Positions 9,903-21,793 of a DNA stretch of 64,000 nt are shown piece by piece. The stretch covers positions 7,381,001 to 7,445,000 of the forward strand of contig CATIUR010000004.1 of the NCBI GenBank assembly GCA_949592205.1, in the 5' to 3' direction. The stretch is from Helichrysum umbraculigerum. Its lineage: Eukaryota; Streptophyta; Magnoliopsida; Asterales; Asteraceae. Below the pieces are notes generated by a model, which was not told the DNA's origin, did no database searches, and worked only from the letters and a program-made list of their open reading frames with translations. Positions within the stretch are counted from its first letter, which is position 1; every line of letters starts with the position of its first letter. The position numbers were made by a program, and so were the translations under genes.

Positions 9903-10360
9903 AGCACTACCAAGGACTAAGATCCACTTTAGCCATTGACCCTCGCTAAGTAGCGCTAATAGACTAAGAGACCATGTTTGGCTAATGATCCCTAGTGATA
10001 GTCTAATTTATTAATACGAAAGAATGTTTGAACGATAAAGTAAAATAGCAATAATCTGGATTGTGCAAGGAAGAGAAGCAACAAATAATTTCTTTTAGTA
10101 TTAACGATTTCACTTTGCAAAAATCTATAACCAATAAACATGTCGTTCTAGATTCATCTGCACGGTGAAATGTGAATTTTGTAAGGCTGCCAGCAGAGCA
10201 ATGTCCTCTTGCTTGCTCCTTCTTGCTTTGAAAAGGTGAAATAAAACAGTGTAGTTTAAAAATCTAGTGAATCTAAACTCGTTGTTTTATAATGTCATGC
10301 AAATTCTTAAACTTCTGTCTTCTCTAACGGCCAATACTCACACCTATATGTCCTTAATGG
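9903..10360. other. Spacer between two Copia elements; no gene
   Basis: AT-rich sequence with no recognisable coding or repeat structure. Confidence 0.5.
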
Positions 10361-10490
10361 TGTTAGCGGATATATAAGCCCATCGTTTATAATCTAGGCT
10401 CGGCCCATTAATACATTAGGGTTTCATATTTCCTTTATATATTTGTACTACGTTAATGAAATAATCAAGCAAGAATAATACCAATCTTTA
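10361..10490 (+). repeat. 5' LTR of truncated Copia
   Basis: It is bounded by TGTTAG on the left and by the primer binding site TGGTATCAGAGC on the right. It shares its end structure (CCAATCTTTA before the primer site) with the intact element's LTR, but most of its sequence differs. Confidence 0.75.
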
Positions 10491-10868
10491 TGGTATCAGA
10501 GCTATACCCAAAATAATTTTCTTCTCCGTTCGTCAACTACTAAATCGATCAAAATCACAATCAACTATCGGAAGTTGTCTCGTCTTCTCACAGGTTCCGT
10601 CTCTTCTTTCTGTATAACATTAATTGTATCATCAGATTGACTATTATAAATGATATTCATCTTGCTTTGGCAAACGTAGAACAACTCTCTGCCAATCCAC
10701 GTGATATCTCCAACAAATCGTGAACTTGCTATTTCCAATCCTCAATTAAAAGAATAGATATCCACTTTTCGTGATTTTGCTGATATCAATTTGTTGCGAA
10801 TTGCAATCGTGCTGTCCTTATTGATTTAAAATAAAAAGATCATTTTATGGCTTTTCAAGATAAGCAAC

Positions 10869-12281
10869 GGTACATGGATACGGGGGCTACTTCTCATCTC
10901 TCTTCAAATATTGGTAATCTTCAATCTTCCTTTATTAATAGAGATTCTCACTCTGTTATTGTCGGTAATGGATCTTATATACCCGTTACCCATTATGGTC
11001 ATGCATAAATTCCTAACCCTTATCGTCCACTTCACCTTAAAAATGTACATGTCACCCCCAATATAATTAAAAACCTAGTTTCGGTTCGCAAATTCACCAC
11101 CGACAATAAATGTTCTATTGATTTTGACCCTTATGGCTTCACAGTAAGGGATTATCAAACTCGTCAAACTCTTCTCCGTTGTGACAGCACGGGTGACTTG
11201 TACCCCTTACACATTGCATCATCAGCCTTTCTGTCAACTAACAATAGTCATTCCCTATGGCCCCAAAGACTTGGTCACCCTGGTGACTCAGTCCTTCAAA
11301 CCCTCGCTTCGCACGGTCATATATCCTATAATAAACAAAACACATCTCACTTGTGTCGTGCTTGTCAGTTAGGAAAGCAAACTAGACTTCCTTTTTACCG
11401 GTCTGAGTCTCTCATCACCTCCCCTTTTGACATTGTCCATTATGATATATGGACATCTCCTATATCTAGTATTAGTGGATTCAAATATTATGTTCTCTTT
11501 CTAGACCACTTCTCCCACTTTCTTTGGGTCTATCCATTACGTAGAAAATCCGATGCTCAATCTAAGTTCTTACATTTTCGTGCATTTGTTAATACCCAGT
11601 TCAATCGTGAAATAAAATCTTTCCAATGTGATCATGGTGGGGAATTTGACAACAACAACTTACATGATCTGTTCGCCAAACATGGCATTCAGTTCCGTTT
11701 TTCATGCCCACGCACCTCACAGCAAAATGGCAAATCTGAACGTACGATTCGCACCATCAATAACGTTGTACGTTCACTTCTCCTTCAAGCTCGTCTCCCT
11801 CCAGAGTATTGGGTCGAAGCATTACTTATGGCTACTACCCTGCTTAACCTCCTTCCATCCACATCTATTAACAATAACATCCCATACACCAAATTATTCA
11901 ATAAACCAACTTCTTACTCTCACATTCGCACATTTGGATGTATGTGTTACCCTTATGCTTTCCCTCCACATAAACTAGCTCATCGCACAACACCATGTAT
12001 TTTTCTCGGGTATCCACCTGACCATCGTGGTTATCGGTGTCTTGATCTAAACACCAACAAGATCATTATTTCTCGTCATGTCACCTTTGACGAGTCTGTC
12101 TTTCTTTTCGGTTCCATGACTCCTAGTAAATCCCCTTCCTATCAATTTCTAGACAATGATCTTGACCCCTCACCGATCGCTATACGCCTTCTCACCACCC
12201 CTAATCATTCTCCACAACCACCATCTCAAACTCAAACCCAAACTACACCGCAAAATCCACATACATCACCTTTGCTATCGC
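10869..12281 (+). pseudogene. Copia protease-integrase remnant
   Basis: Protease motif MDTGATSHL near 10875 is followed by an in-frame TAA near 11006 after YGHA. The frame then runs open through the GAG-preintegrase zinc motif (CRACQLGK), the integrase core (HYDIWTSP, then DHGGEFDN) and an integrase C-terminal region, with CIFLGYPPDHRGYRCLDL nearly identical to the neighbour. In the integrase, HYD replaces HSD and DHGGE replaces DNGGE; the second change affects a conserved Asn beside a catalytic Asp. Confidence 0.85.
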
Positions 12282-12284
12282 TAG

Positions 12285-12461
12285 ACCAAAGGCCTATTGG
12301 TATGCTTGAGTAATAAGGATGATTCGAATCTATCTTATGAACTAATGCCACACGGTGACGTCCATATGGAGGATAGAGATGAGGAGGAAGGTTTTGTGTA
12401 TTCTATTTTAGATGAAGAATCGGAGAGAAAGGGAGAGGTTGAACCTTTTCAGAAAAAATGA
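12285..12461 (+). other. Unidentified open segment after the Copia break
   Basis: Directly after the point where Copia similarity ends, a 58-codon stretch without an ATG at its start reads through to TGA at 12459-12461. It is acidic (a run of Glu/Asp in the middle, KGEVEPFQKK at the end). It could be the last exon of a gene cut by the Copia rearrangement, or chance. I do not recognise a family. Confidence 0.3.
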
Positions 12462-13535
12462 AAGGTTTTGCATCATTTTGATGCTACTTAATACATATAG
12501 ATAAAAGGGAAGATATCCCTATTCTTAGTCCGATCAACAAAAGTACCATGAATGTGGACATTTGATTATTAGAATGACAAATTCACCCGAAGTCAACGGG
12601 GAAAATCGAACCCGATATATAGGGCAGGTATGTAAGCGAGTTAGCGGGTTTGGGTACAAATTTTTTTATTTGGCTGGTATGGGTATGGTTCCCAACTGAA
12701 AGTTTCTTTCCAAGGTGAACTTGTGAGAAAGACATCCATTGATTCATCCATATCCATTGAGTCTTCATCTATATCTAATAAAGAAAACTTGCCCTTTTGA
12801 AGTTAGTTGATTGCATGCTTTATTTATTTCCTTTTCATTTTCAAAATTTCATTGCCAATAAGTTACCTTATTACGTAAAGAGGGCCCTTGGAAAGTGACT
12901 TTACATTGCATAATTTAGTAAAATAACGTTTAAATATATATAATAATTGAGAAGCCGTTATGTTTATTTGGCATGCTTATCCTTTCGCGACCTATCCTTT
13001 CTCCTGTGTGTCAAGCACTCATTAACTTTCTAAAATTTTGTGATACATCATCATGAGTCAACTCTAGCAAGTAACAGAAACTTAAGGGGTGTTATTTGTA
13101 AATGTGGTAATTACGAGAGTTAATAACAACAAATAACATGTAACTAAGTCCAAGTTCCCTCATTTTTTTCTATTTCAAATCCCATTCTGTGATCATCACG
13201 TTCTCTCTCATTACACACAGATCATCACTTTCTCTCTTATCACATGAAGATCATCACTTTCTCTCTCTACGAAACCCAATTTATCAGCCGATTTTGCCGC
13301 CAATTTCCTGCTTCAAACACCAAATTCAATGGAGAATTAATCAAAAGCGGTATGTTCTTGAATGAATTTTTAGTAGAATGTGATCAATTTCATGAGTTGG
13401 GGGTTGTACAAAGATTTCAACTTTAGTTTATTTTGAACAATGTGTTCATCAAATGTGGTGTTGAATGTAGGTTATAAAAGTTTACATTGTTAATTTTCCC
13501 ATTTTGATAATGTGTTCGAAAATATGGATGGTAAG
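12462..13535. other. No supported gene; possible leader of the F-box relic
   Basis: AT-rich, with pyrimidine-rich repeats of a CATCACTTTCTCTC type at 13190-13270 that resemble a 5' untranslated leader. Short ORFs here have no recognisable content. Confidence 0.45.
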
Positions 13536-14530
13536 GCTAGGGATTTGATCCCACAAATAGTAGAAAATATGAATGACTTAAGTCGACATGTTGCTATTAC
13601 ACATGTGTGTAAGAGATTCAGAGAGTTGGTAACAAAAGACAATGTGTGTTTTGTCCTACAAAATCACAACTTGATGGACCTTTGTAGGGTTTACATTAGA
13701 AAACTAGACGATGGTGGTTTAGTAATAAAAAATGAGGTGACTCAAGTGTTCCAAAGAAGTAGCAAGGTGTTAGGTTGTTTGGATGAGCATATGTTGGTCA
13801 AACACTTCTTTGTCATAAACCAAACGACAAGCACGAAACTTTACCTTCCAAGAACTCATGAGAGTTGGAAGCCGAGTGAAAAATAAACCTTTACTTTGTT
13901 GTACGATGATAGGGAATGAATGAGGATGTACAAGGTCATCCACGTATGGCCACTACCCGATGACCATACGAGTTCAAAAAGAGCAAAAATTGGAGTCGAG
14001 GTACTTCGGCTTTCAGGATAGTCAAATCGTTTTATATTGGAACAAGGTAAATGTTGAAGATAGTTTTAGGGGTTGGGATGAGTACCTAACTGATCATGTC
14101 ACAATAAAATCCAAGTATGTCAATTGGGATGTTAGTAGTGATGATTACATTGTGAGATTTGACATGTAACCAGAGGAGCTAAGAAGAGTGAAGCGGCCAA
14201 CTGCTAACGTGTCAAAGAAAAGAGACTTTGAGATGCTTCGATGCTTCGAGAACATAATGGACACTTGGTCCTCTTGTATGCCTCTCCTAAAAATGCATCT
14301 TTTTTCGTTCTTAACATGAGGAACAAGTGGCAGCACATAATGAACATGAATACTGGAGAAGAGTGGAAGAAAGGACCAACTAGAAGACCTTTAACTCACA
14401 TTCCATTCCCGGTTGCTTCAATAATATATATTCAAAAGATACGTGATTTTCAATAAAAGAGTATATGATAATCATCAAATTCACTACTATGACTTGAAGG
14501 ACCAAGTGACTAGACCCATGGCATGAATCG
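13512..14530 (+). pseudogene. F-box pseudogene, second family, copy 1
   Basis: The ATG at 13512 (or the nearby one at 13524) starts an F-box region (DLIPQIVENMNDLSRHV, then VCKRFRELVT) that reads to LYLPRTHES before a TAA near 13885. The downstream F-box-associated domain continues in other frames. It gives YKVIHVWPLP, then EYLTDHVTIKSKYVNWDV around 14070-14130, then HLVLLYASPKN and THIPFPVAS up to about 14420. At least three frame changes or stops are needed. The same blocks occur in the minus-strand copy at 34234-35355 (LSEPVTIKSRYVFWDV, SRIPFPTSTI). This family is distinct from the SKIP23-like gene at 27 kb. Confidence 0.8.
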
Positions 14531-14735
14531 GGTATGAGGGTCACTATGAGGGCTATTTTTGAGGGTGGGCGAGGTGTTCGACCGTTCAGGGCCTCTAAAT
14601 TCTGAGGACCTTCAAAAATTTTCTCAAGTAATGTGATACGTGTAATATATATGATAATTACATAAGAGATTGACATCTCTTTTATTTTGAAGTAAGAAAG
14701 TTTTTGTTAGTAACTAGATATAGATTAAATATATA

Positions 14736-14744
14736 TTTAAACAA
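14736..14744. repeat. Mutator 9-bp target duplication (left)
   Basis: TTTAAACAA, repeated exactly at 20615-20623. Confidence 0.95.
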
Positions 14745-14929
14745 GGGTTTAGTGCAGGGAAATGTACCAAACTTTCACCCGAAGTCTATTGTATGCACCC
14801 ATCTATTTTTTTCTCTATTGTATGTACCCAACCCGGTAAAGAGCATATTGTATGTACATGACCGGTTTGGAGAACGTTTAGCCGGTTACCAATCCTAGTC
14901 AGCTTCCACGTCGCTGTACACGTGTTTGG
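14745..14929 (+). repeat. Mutator left TIR
   Basis: 185 bp starting GGGTTTAGTGCAGGG and containing several ATTGTATG(T/C)A(C/T) motifs that could be transposase binding sites (inference). It probably also serves as the transposase promoter. Confidence 0.92.
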
Positions 14930-15324
14930 GGTGGAAAATAAATTTTTTTTTTTTTTTAATATTGAAAGGCAATTTAAATAAGCATGCAAAACCAAACACG
15001 CAGACACAAAAACACACAGTACACACAATACACCTTCTCACCAAACTTCATACCATACAACAACTCGCCATGACTGAGCTTCAAAGTCTGTAAATTGAGG
15101 CTCGATTTCTGCTCATTTCGCTACTCCGACGGTGCTACAAGGTAAAGATCTTCTCATTTGTTTCCATTTCATACAAAATTCTTGAGCCCAGTCTGTAAAA
15201 ATTAGGGTTTTGAAAAAAAAAAATTTAATTTTTCTTTTGCTAAATCTTTTTCTATGGTTAGATAAGGTTCCGATTTACTTGTTTATGTAATTTTTTTTCA
15301 TTTTCGACACCCTTGGATGCAGAA

Positions 15325-18300
15325 ATGGAAGGCACTTTTCGTGGTTTTCCGATAGATGTGCATTATGATGGGGCTTTTTTCTTTCAGCCACTAAGGTATG
15401 CTGGAGGTGAAGTTGTATCGTTGTTGGTTAATAGAATTAGTTTTGATGAATTTATTGAGTTGATAATGGCTGAAATTGGAATCCCTATGAGTAATGCATA
15501 TTACTTACTTCCCGACACTGGCTTTGAATCTATGATGATGATAGGAAATGATGATGACTTAGATGTGTTCTTTGATATTGTTGAAAGTTATGGTAGATTA
15601 CATGTTTATATAGACCACTTAAGTTTGGAGTTAGAAGATTATATTGGTAATAATGATAATGACTTGAGTGAAGTTGATGATGAGGTTCATGAGAAACAGT
15701 TAGATCATGCTGATACCACTAGTAAAGGTAAAGAACATTTGAGTGATAATGTGAGTGATAAGGCTAATCATGTGGATGATGTTGTAAAAGGTGTAGGTCA
15801 TTTGAGTATGAGAGATGAAATGATAGAGGATGAGTGTGTCAAGGAGACTGAGCATGGTGAATCTAGTAAAAAGAAAGGTGAAGATGGAGAGAACTTCAGT
15901 GAGAGTGAGGATGATGAATCCCAAGATAATGATGGTGATGCTGCTTCTCTAGATCATTTATCTGAAGGAGAAGATGAGATTAGGGAGGTTAGGTCAGGAA
16001 ATCCAATAGTGGAACTACCTAGTGAGAAACATCTTCCACAGTTGGGAGGTTCTATTGATCATGATGAAAATGAACCAGAAAATGTGAGAAGGGCAGTCTT
16101 TACTGAGCATGAAGACTTCATGGCTGAACTGGTAAAAGCTATGAAAGCAAAAGATGATGAAAAAGACTCCACTGATCCAATGGCTATTACTGAGCCACCT
16201 GTTGAAAAGTTTCCAATTCATGACACTGCCACCCATTGGAGACTTAGAGAGCCAAAGGTATTGTTTGTCCATTGTTGCTTTCTTTCATATATATTTCACA
16301 TATATCTTTACTGATCATAATGCATTCTAACTTTATTATCATTACCATTATAGATTGCTGAAAGATATGAAGGACCAAAACAATTAAAAGAGTGTTTGTC
16401 CTATTATGCTTTAGCAAATGGGTTTTCTATTTATTTTGAAAGGAGTTGCAAGGCTAAGATAATTGCTAAGTGTGGCACTAGACCACCTAGGATTCAGGAT
16501 GAATCAAAGGGAAAGCAGAGGAAACTTAAGAGGTATCCGGTGAAAAAGAAAAAAAGGAAGCCTTGTCATTGGAGGTTAATGGCTAGATGGATGAGGAAAG
16601 AAGAATCATTCCAGGTCATTTCATACAAGAGTCAGCATACATGTTCAAGGAACTACAAGTATGGTTCCTTGATCAATTACAGATGGATTGGAAGACATTT
16701 TGCTGAGAAAATTAGAAACAACCCAGAGATTAGGTTAGTTGATATTGCTGATCTGGTCCACAAAAAGTATAAGTGTACTGTGACAGGGCAGCAATGCAAA
16801 AGGGCACGATCTTGGGCACTGAATGAGTATGAGAGATCATTAGAGGAGCATTATGGTATGCTAAGGTCTTATGGTGATGCCTTGACCCAAAGTAATCCTG
16901 GTTCAACTGTGCAGCTAGGTGTTTCAGTTAACCCAGATGATGTGACCTATTTTGAGAGATTCTATGTTTGTTTGAGTGGTTTGAAGCAGGGTTGGTTGAA
17001 TGGTTGTAGGAAGATCATTGCTTTAGATGGATGTTTTCTTAAGACCACAACTGGTGGTGAGTTGCTTACTGCAGTGGGTAGGGATGGCAATAATCAAATA
17101 TACCCTGTTGCCTGGGCAGTTGTAAGTGTGGAGAATAAAGATAACTGGACATGATTTCTTAGGTTATTGTCTCATGATCTAGAAAGTCCTACTGGGAATG
17201 AGTTGACATTGATGTCAGACCAACATAAGGTAATTCTGAATTTACAATATATTTTATAAATGTTTGTCAGTAAGCTTTGTCAATATAGCTAACAATGTAC
17301 ATTATTGTTGTAGGGTCTAATTGAAGCTGTTAAGGAGGTTATGCCCAATGCTGAGCACAGACAGTGTGCTAGGCACATATATGAGAACTTCAGGAAACAA
17401 TATAGTGGTGTTGCTTTTAGGAACCTCTTTTGGAGAGCTGCAAAGGCATCATACCAACCTGAATTTGAAGAGATCATGGAAGAGGTAAGGATAGCTAATC
17501 CTAATGCACATAAATATTTGATGGATAGAAATCCAAAATCTTGGTGTAGGGCTTTCTTTTGGGAATATACTGGTTGTGAAGCTGTTGAGAATGGGTTCAG
17601 TGAATGTTGGAACTCAGTTCTTTTAAGGGTTAGAAATAAACCTATTATTACTATGTTAGAAGCAATTAGGGTCATAGTGATGATGAGGCTGGAAAGCATC
17701 AGAGATATAAGTCAGAAATGGGATCTAGGTCCACAAGATATAACACCAAGTATTAGAAAAAAGTTAGATTGGATTAAGAATCAAGTTGCTGGATGGTTGG
17801 CAATTCATACTGGTGGAACTGAATTTGAAGTTAGGAGTCATGGTAAAGCATTTGTTGTAGACATAGGACCAACTAGAAGCAAGTGCTCTTGTAGATTGTG
17901 GGAACTTAGTGGAGTCCCGTGTGTTCATGCAGTTGTGGCTTTGTTTAAGTGTGATGAAGATCCAGAAGATCATGTGTCTGCTTGGTTTAGGTTGGATTTT
18001 TATCAAAGAGCATACAATTGTCATTTGAAAGGAGTTGTTGGGATGGATATGTGGCCACAGAATAATGAACTCAAACCTTTGCCACCAAAACCAGGAACTA
18101 TGTCTGGAAGGCCCAGGAAGAAGAGGATCAGAGCTGCTCATGAACCTAGGGTGTATGCAACAAGAGTGTCTAAACATGGTACTGAGATGACATGTCAAAA
18201 ATGTTTTACCAAGGGTCATAATTCAAGGGGGTGTACCAATACACCAGTAGAAAAGGTCAAACCACCAAAGAAGAAGCCTGGAAGGAAACCAAAACCAAAG

Positions 18301-19093
18301 GAGAAAACACCAACTGCAAAAGGTACTCCATCTACACCAAGTGATGTTGCTTCTACTTCAAGGAGTGGGCCGAGACCTGGATCACCAACTGGTGGATGTA
18401 AACTTGGTGTTACTAGATCAGGTTTCAGGTGGGCTAGCAATGCTAAATCTCCAGTAAAAAGTTCAGGAACAGGTATGATAATTAACTTGTGTAAATGCAG
18501 CTACACCTTTTTAATAGGGTACCCTTTTTAATATACTTGTATATAATGTTTCACTTACAAATGCAGGTACTTCAAGTCAAAGACCAAGAACTAGAAGTAG
18601 TGCTGGTATGGATGCAGGTGATGTTGCAGGTAATACTGATGATGCTTCTGTTAAACCTAAAGGTGGTGGTCATGCTGTTAGGGGTGGTGCTAATGGGGTT
18701 AGATCAAGGGGTGGTGGTATTGCTGCTAGGGGTGGTGGTAATGCTGCTAGGGGTGGTGCTAATGCTGCTAGGGGTGGTGGTAATGCTGCTAGGGGTGGAT
18801 CTAGGGGTGGTGGTAATTCTAGGGGTGGAGCTAGGGGTAAAAAGAAGGTGGCGTTTGGGAGGACACTAAGTTGGGTTAGCTCAGGATTAGGTGCATCTGG
18901 TGTGGTATTGGAGAACAATGGGACAAACCAAAGGATACTTGGAACACAAGAATCAGTCAATGCACCTGCACAAAATCATCATGTGAATGCTGGAAAGAGG
19001 AAGAAACCAAGTGAAAGGATTGCAAAGCAGAAGTTGGCCAAAAAGGTTCCAGGTCCAGGGAGTTCTCAACATCAAGCAATGGATCTTGAGTAG
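15325..19093 (+). pseudogene. Mutator transposase (mudrA-type), one premature stop
   Basis: The start is the ATG at 15325, just after an acceptor (GGATGCAG) of a probable 5'-UTR intron whose donor is near 15141. Exons by GT-AG are 15325-16257, 16354-17229, 17314-18472 and 18567-19093; phases fit, giving about 1164 residues. Domains in order: PB1-like N-terminal domain (1-100); acidic linker; Mutator DNA-binding region (about 320-420, basic, RRYPVKKKKRKPCHW-like); DDE core with IALDGCF near 533 and LMSDQHK near 597; SWIM zinc finger CSCRLWELSGVPCVH near 793; zinc knuckle CQKCFTKGHNSRGC near 896; AT-hook-like KKKPGRKPKPK; and an RGG/AARGG repeat near 1020-1080. The only lesion I see is a TGA at 17152-17154 in place of the family Trp after NKDNWT, between the two catalytic Asp residues. 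Confidence 0.9.
18655..18840 (+). repeat. Arg/Gly-rich codon repeat in transposase
   Basis: A GGTGGTRCTAATGCTGCTAGG-like unit recurs in register, giving ARGGGNAARGG repeats in the protein C-terminus. RGG-type tracts often bind nucleic acid; here that is inference. Repeat number may vary between copies of the element. Confidence 0.85.
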
Positions 19094-19095
19094 GT

Positions 19096-19451
19096 TTATT
19101 AGGTAGTTTGATCCCACTGCAGTTATGTTGCACATGTTTGGTTATGTTCATAGTCTAACTACAACCATCTTTTGGTGCACATAAACTTATATTTTGGTAT
19201 GTTTATAAATAGTCAGTGTATGGATCATGTTGCATATTAGGTATGTTTATTGTAAGTTAAAACTTGGCATATTTTATTAGGTAGTTTGATCCCACTGCAG
19301 TTATGTTGCACATGTTTGGTTATGTTCATAGTCTAACTACAACCATCTTTTGGTGCACATAAACTTATATTTTGGTATGTTTATAAATAGTCAGTGTATG
19401 GATCATGTTGCATATTAGGTATGTTTATTGTAAGTTAAAACTTGGCATATG
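19096..19451 (+). repeat. 178-bp tandem duplication in the 3' region
   Basis: Two copies, 19096-19273 and 19274-19451, are identical as far as I can read. They lie just after the transposase stop and duplicate its 3' untranslated region. The identity implies a very recent event inside the element, or an assembly or amplification artefact. Confidence 0.9.
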
Positions 19452-19765
19452 TAACTTCAAAACATGCTGTGAAGCTTTTGGGTAATATGTACTCGTGACA
19501 TGAATGCCTAGGACTACTATTGTAAATTAAAACCTGTTTATCTCCCATGTTTTTATACTTGTATCAAATAAGCAGGTTAATTGCATTGTGTTGTGACCAT
19601 TTTGTATGTACAAACCTAATACATTGATTCATAATATCGTTACAAACAAAAGCCATACATTGATTCATAATAGGGTTCATAATATCATTACAAACAAAAG
19701 ACATAGTTAACAGACACATTATGCCCAATGTTACTGCTAAGCGACACATATTGACCCTTATTTGC
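19452..19765. other. Convergent intergenic space of the Mutator
   Basis: This is the space between the transposase 3' end and the stop of the GRF gene. A repeated motif (ACATTGATTCATAATA, twice near 19620-19670) is visible. It probably contains both polyadenylation regions. Confidence 0.5.
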
Positions 19766-20319
19766 CTATTTCAGCACCAGAACTCCAATTACAAAGCACA
19801 ACATAACTACAACCACAACCAAAACTAGGAACACTTGGTCAAACATCTTCAACTTTGACTTGCACCAAGTCAACTCTTCCATCTTCTTCAACAACACCAA
19901 ATTTGCATCAGTACCTTCACTTCCACTTTGGGTGTTTCCACTTGCCATTTCACTTATCGTGCGCTGGTTTACACTTTGCAACCTCAATTCATAAATAACC
20001 TTCTTGTAGTAATCACTTGGGAGTTCGACATCTAGAAACCGATATTCACAACAATACTGGGTTTTCACCTAAATCAATACATATATCAAGCAAACAATCT
20101 ATTATAATCGAACAATCGTAGTTACAGAAGCAAGAGATACACGTAATACAATAAACCAACAATTAGGTTATAACTTACATTAGGGCATTTTATGAATCGC
20201 CTAGCTGGGTTTTTATCGGTCCATGAAGTTCTGACATACATTCTTGCTCCACAATGGCAGTAATAGAAACGAGGATGGTCACCTTGATTTTGCACAGATG
20301 ATGATGAAGAAGAAGCCAT
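19766..20319 (-). CDS. GRF-type zinc-finger membrane protein of the Mutator
   Basis: Two exons on the minus strand: 20319-20179 and 20068-19766, with donor AAT|GTAAGT and acceptor TTTAG|GTG, phase 0, about 147 residues. After a Ser-rich start (MASSSSSSVQNQ) the GRF zinc finger reads FYYCHCGARM, ARRFIKCPN across the junction, then YCCEYRFLD. A short helical region follows, and the last 25 residues are a hydrophobic membrane segment (VFLVLVVVVVMLCFVIG). GRF fingers bind nucleic acid in other proteins; the role here is unknown. It lies inside the TIRs, so it is element-borne, in the position where MuDR carries mudrB, although it is not recognisably related to MURB. The frame is intact. Confidence 0.85.
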
Positions 20320-20429
20320 GGGTGACGAGGTAAAGGATAGAAATGGGGGGAAAATGGGAAAAGTAAAGGAGAGTGGGAAAAAATGTGTTAGGGCGGGAAT
20401 ATATATTGGGGGACCTGCATCCTAAGTGG

Positions 20430-20614
20430 CCAAACACGTGTACAGCGACGTGGAAGCTGACTAGGATTGGTAACCGGCTAAACGTTCTCTAAACCGGTCA
20501 TGTACATACAATATGCTCTTTAACGGGTTGGATGCATACAATAGAGCAAAAAATAGATGGGTGCATACAATAGACTTCGGGTGAAAGTTTGGTGCATTTC
20601 CCTGCACTAAACCC
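20430..20614 (-). repeat. Mutator right TIR
   Basis: 185 bp, inverted relative to 14745-14929 with few mismatches, followed by the TTTAAACAA duplication at 20615-20623. It would supply the promoter of the GRF gene. Confidence 0.92.
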
Positions 20615-20704
20615 TTTAAACAAATATAAAGGTCGATTGAATGGTCCAAACTTGAAAAATTGAATTGACATATTAAAGTTTGACTAAAAGAGTTGAAGCT
20701 CACA

Positions 20705-21225
20705 ACATTTTTTTAACAAATAAAAAATGTTTGCATAGAAGTTCATCATATATTATTTCGAACCGTAAAAAGTCAAATTGTGATTAGTGTAAAATAAGAA
20801 GGTGTGTATTACAAAGGCGCGTTTGATTAGCGAGAACCGGAATGAGAAGTAAAGAATGCACGTGGACACGTGGTTCGTTTCATTGTTAGGTGTTACGTTA
20901 AATGAAACTATCTCGTCATTAGACGAGATTTTTCGGACTAAGTACTTATTTGTTAATGAGAAAATATCCAATTCGGAGCGGTTGATATACACAAATGGTA
21001 TGCAAAATCAAACAACTAATAGGAGTAATAATTAGTTGATCACTTTGATATCAATATTCAGTATTTGATAAAAAAACACAACACGTGTGATCAAGGTTAT
21101 ACCCATAAAGAATAACAGTAAATAAACAAAGCAAACAAATCATGATAACAAAGAATACAAACAAAATGATTTTATGTGGTTGTATCCTATCTATGATATT
21201 GGAGGTCGGTTTAGTCTACGAGGTT
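20705..21225 (+). repeat. Dispersed repeat, copy 1 (pair with 23.5 kb)
   Basis: About 500 bp aligns, with substitutions and gaps, to 23505-23985. Shared landmarks include GAAGTTCA(T)CATAT..TATTTC, TGTTAGGTGTT, AGTACTTATTTGTT-like, TTAGTTGATCAC and the block ATCATGATAACAAA followed by AATACAAACAAAATGATT. No ORF is conserved between the copies, so I take it to be an old non-coding duplication or TE piece. Confidence 0.7.
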
Positions 21226-21793
21226 AAAAACATAGAATTGTTACAAATACTTGCACTATATTTTGTATATATATAGTAAGTAAATAACTTAGATTGTGTA
21301 GATCGATGATAAGTTTATTTCAGAAACCTATATTCTAGGTTGCCACTTGGTACTTGCCACGGAGCTTCTATCTCTACTATATATAATTCATTTCTTATTT
21401 TTGTCTTAAATTTTTACTCAGCACATGTAAATGACAAAATTACCCCTATAGCCTATACCCTACAATCATCAATGGAGCATGGGCTATCAATTAATCGGAT
21501 ATACGACTATTTTCAACTTACTATAGATAATTACAAAGGTTATAACAAACTTACTATAATTAATGACAAAGGATATATGACTATTTTCAACTTACTATAA
21601 ACTTAAATTCATGTATATTCAAAGGAATACAACAGTCGTCGAATAATATGTTTGTAAAGTCTAATGAAAAGGTTATGCATTATCAATTTGTGTGTTAATT
21701 GTCATTTTTATCTCAATCAAATTTATTACATACCAATGAATCACATAACTTGACTACTCTATATAAACAACATTACAAAGCATTCTTACACCA
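21226..21793. other. No gene; short internal repeats
   Basis: AT-rich. The motif GACTATTTTCAACTTACTATA occurs twice (about 21505 and 21580). The 86-residue open frame at 21340-21600 is not recognisable. Confidence 0.5.

Larger units (their letters stand above)
10361..12281 (+). mobile_element. 3'-truncated Copia element
   Basis: A 130-bp 5' LTR (10361-10490, starting TGTTAGCGG) is followed by a primer site TGGTATCAGAGC at 10491. Most of gag is missing; protease coding begins near 10870. The reading then follows the neighbouring Copia closely through integrase and stops in the Pro/Ser/Thr-rich linker near 12281. Reverse transcriptase, RNase H and 3' LTR are absent, and no matching target duplication is seen. 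It is a related family to the intact element but clearly older. Confidence 0.85.
14745..20614 (+). mobile_element. Complete two-gene Mutator (MULE) transposon
   Basis: The 5870-bp element has 185-bp terminal inverted repeats (14745-14929 and 20430-20614) that differ at about half a dozen positions. A perfect 9-bp target duplication, TTTAAACAA, flanks it, diagnostic of the Mutator superfamily. It carries a four-exon transposase on the plus strand and a two-exon GRF zinc-finger gene on the minus strand, converging on a shared 3' region. The transposase has one premature stop, so this copy is probably not self-mobilising although the rest looks fresh. The TIR start GGGTTTAGTGC is shared with a 318-bp MITE at 59614-59931. 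Confidence 0.95.

Noticed and set aside
15313..15324. Upstream start of the Mutator transposase
   Set aside because: The codon at 15313 is TTG and lies in a probable 5'-UTR intron that ends at the acceptor just before the ATG at 15325.
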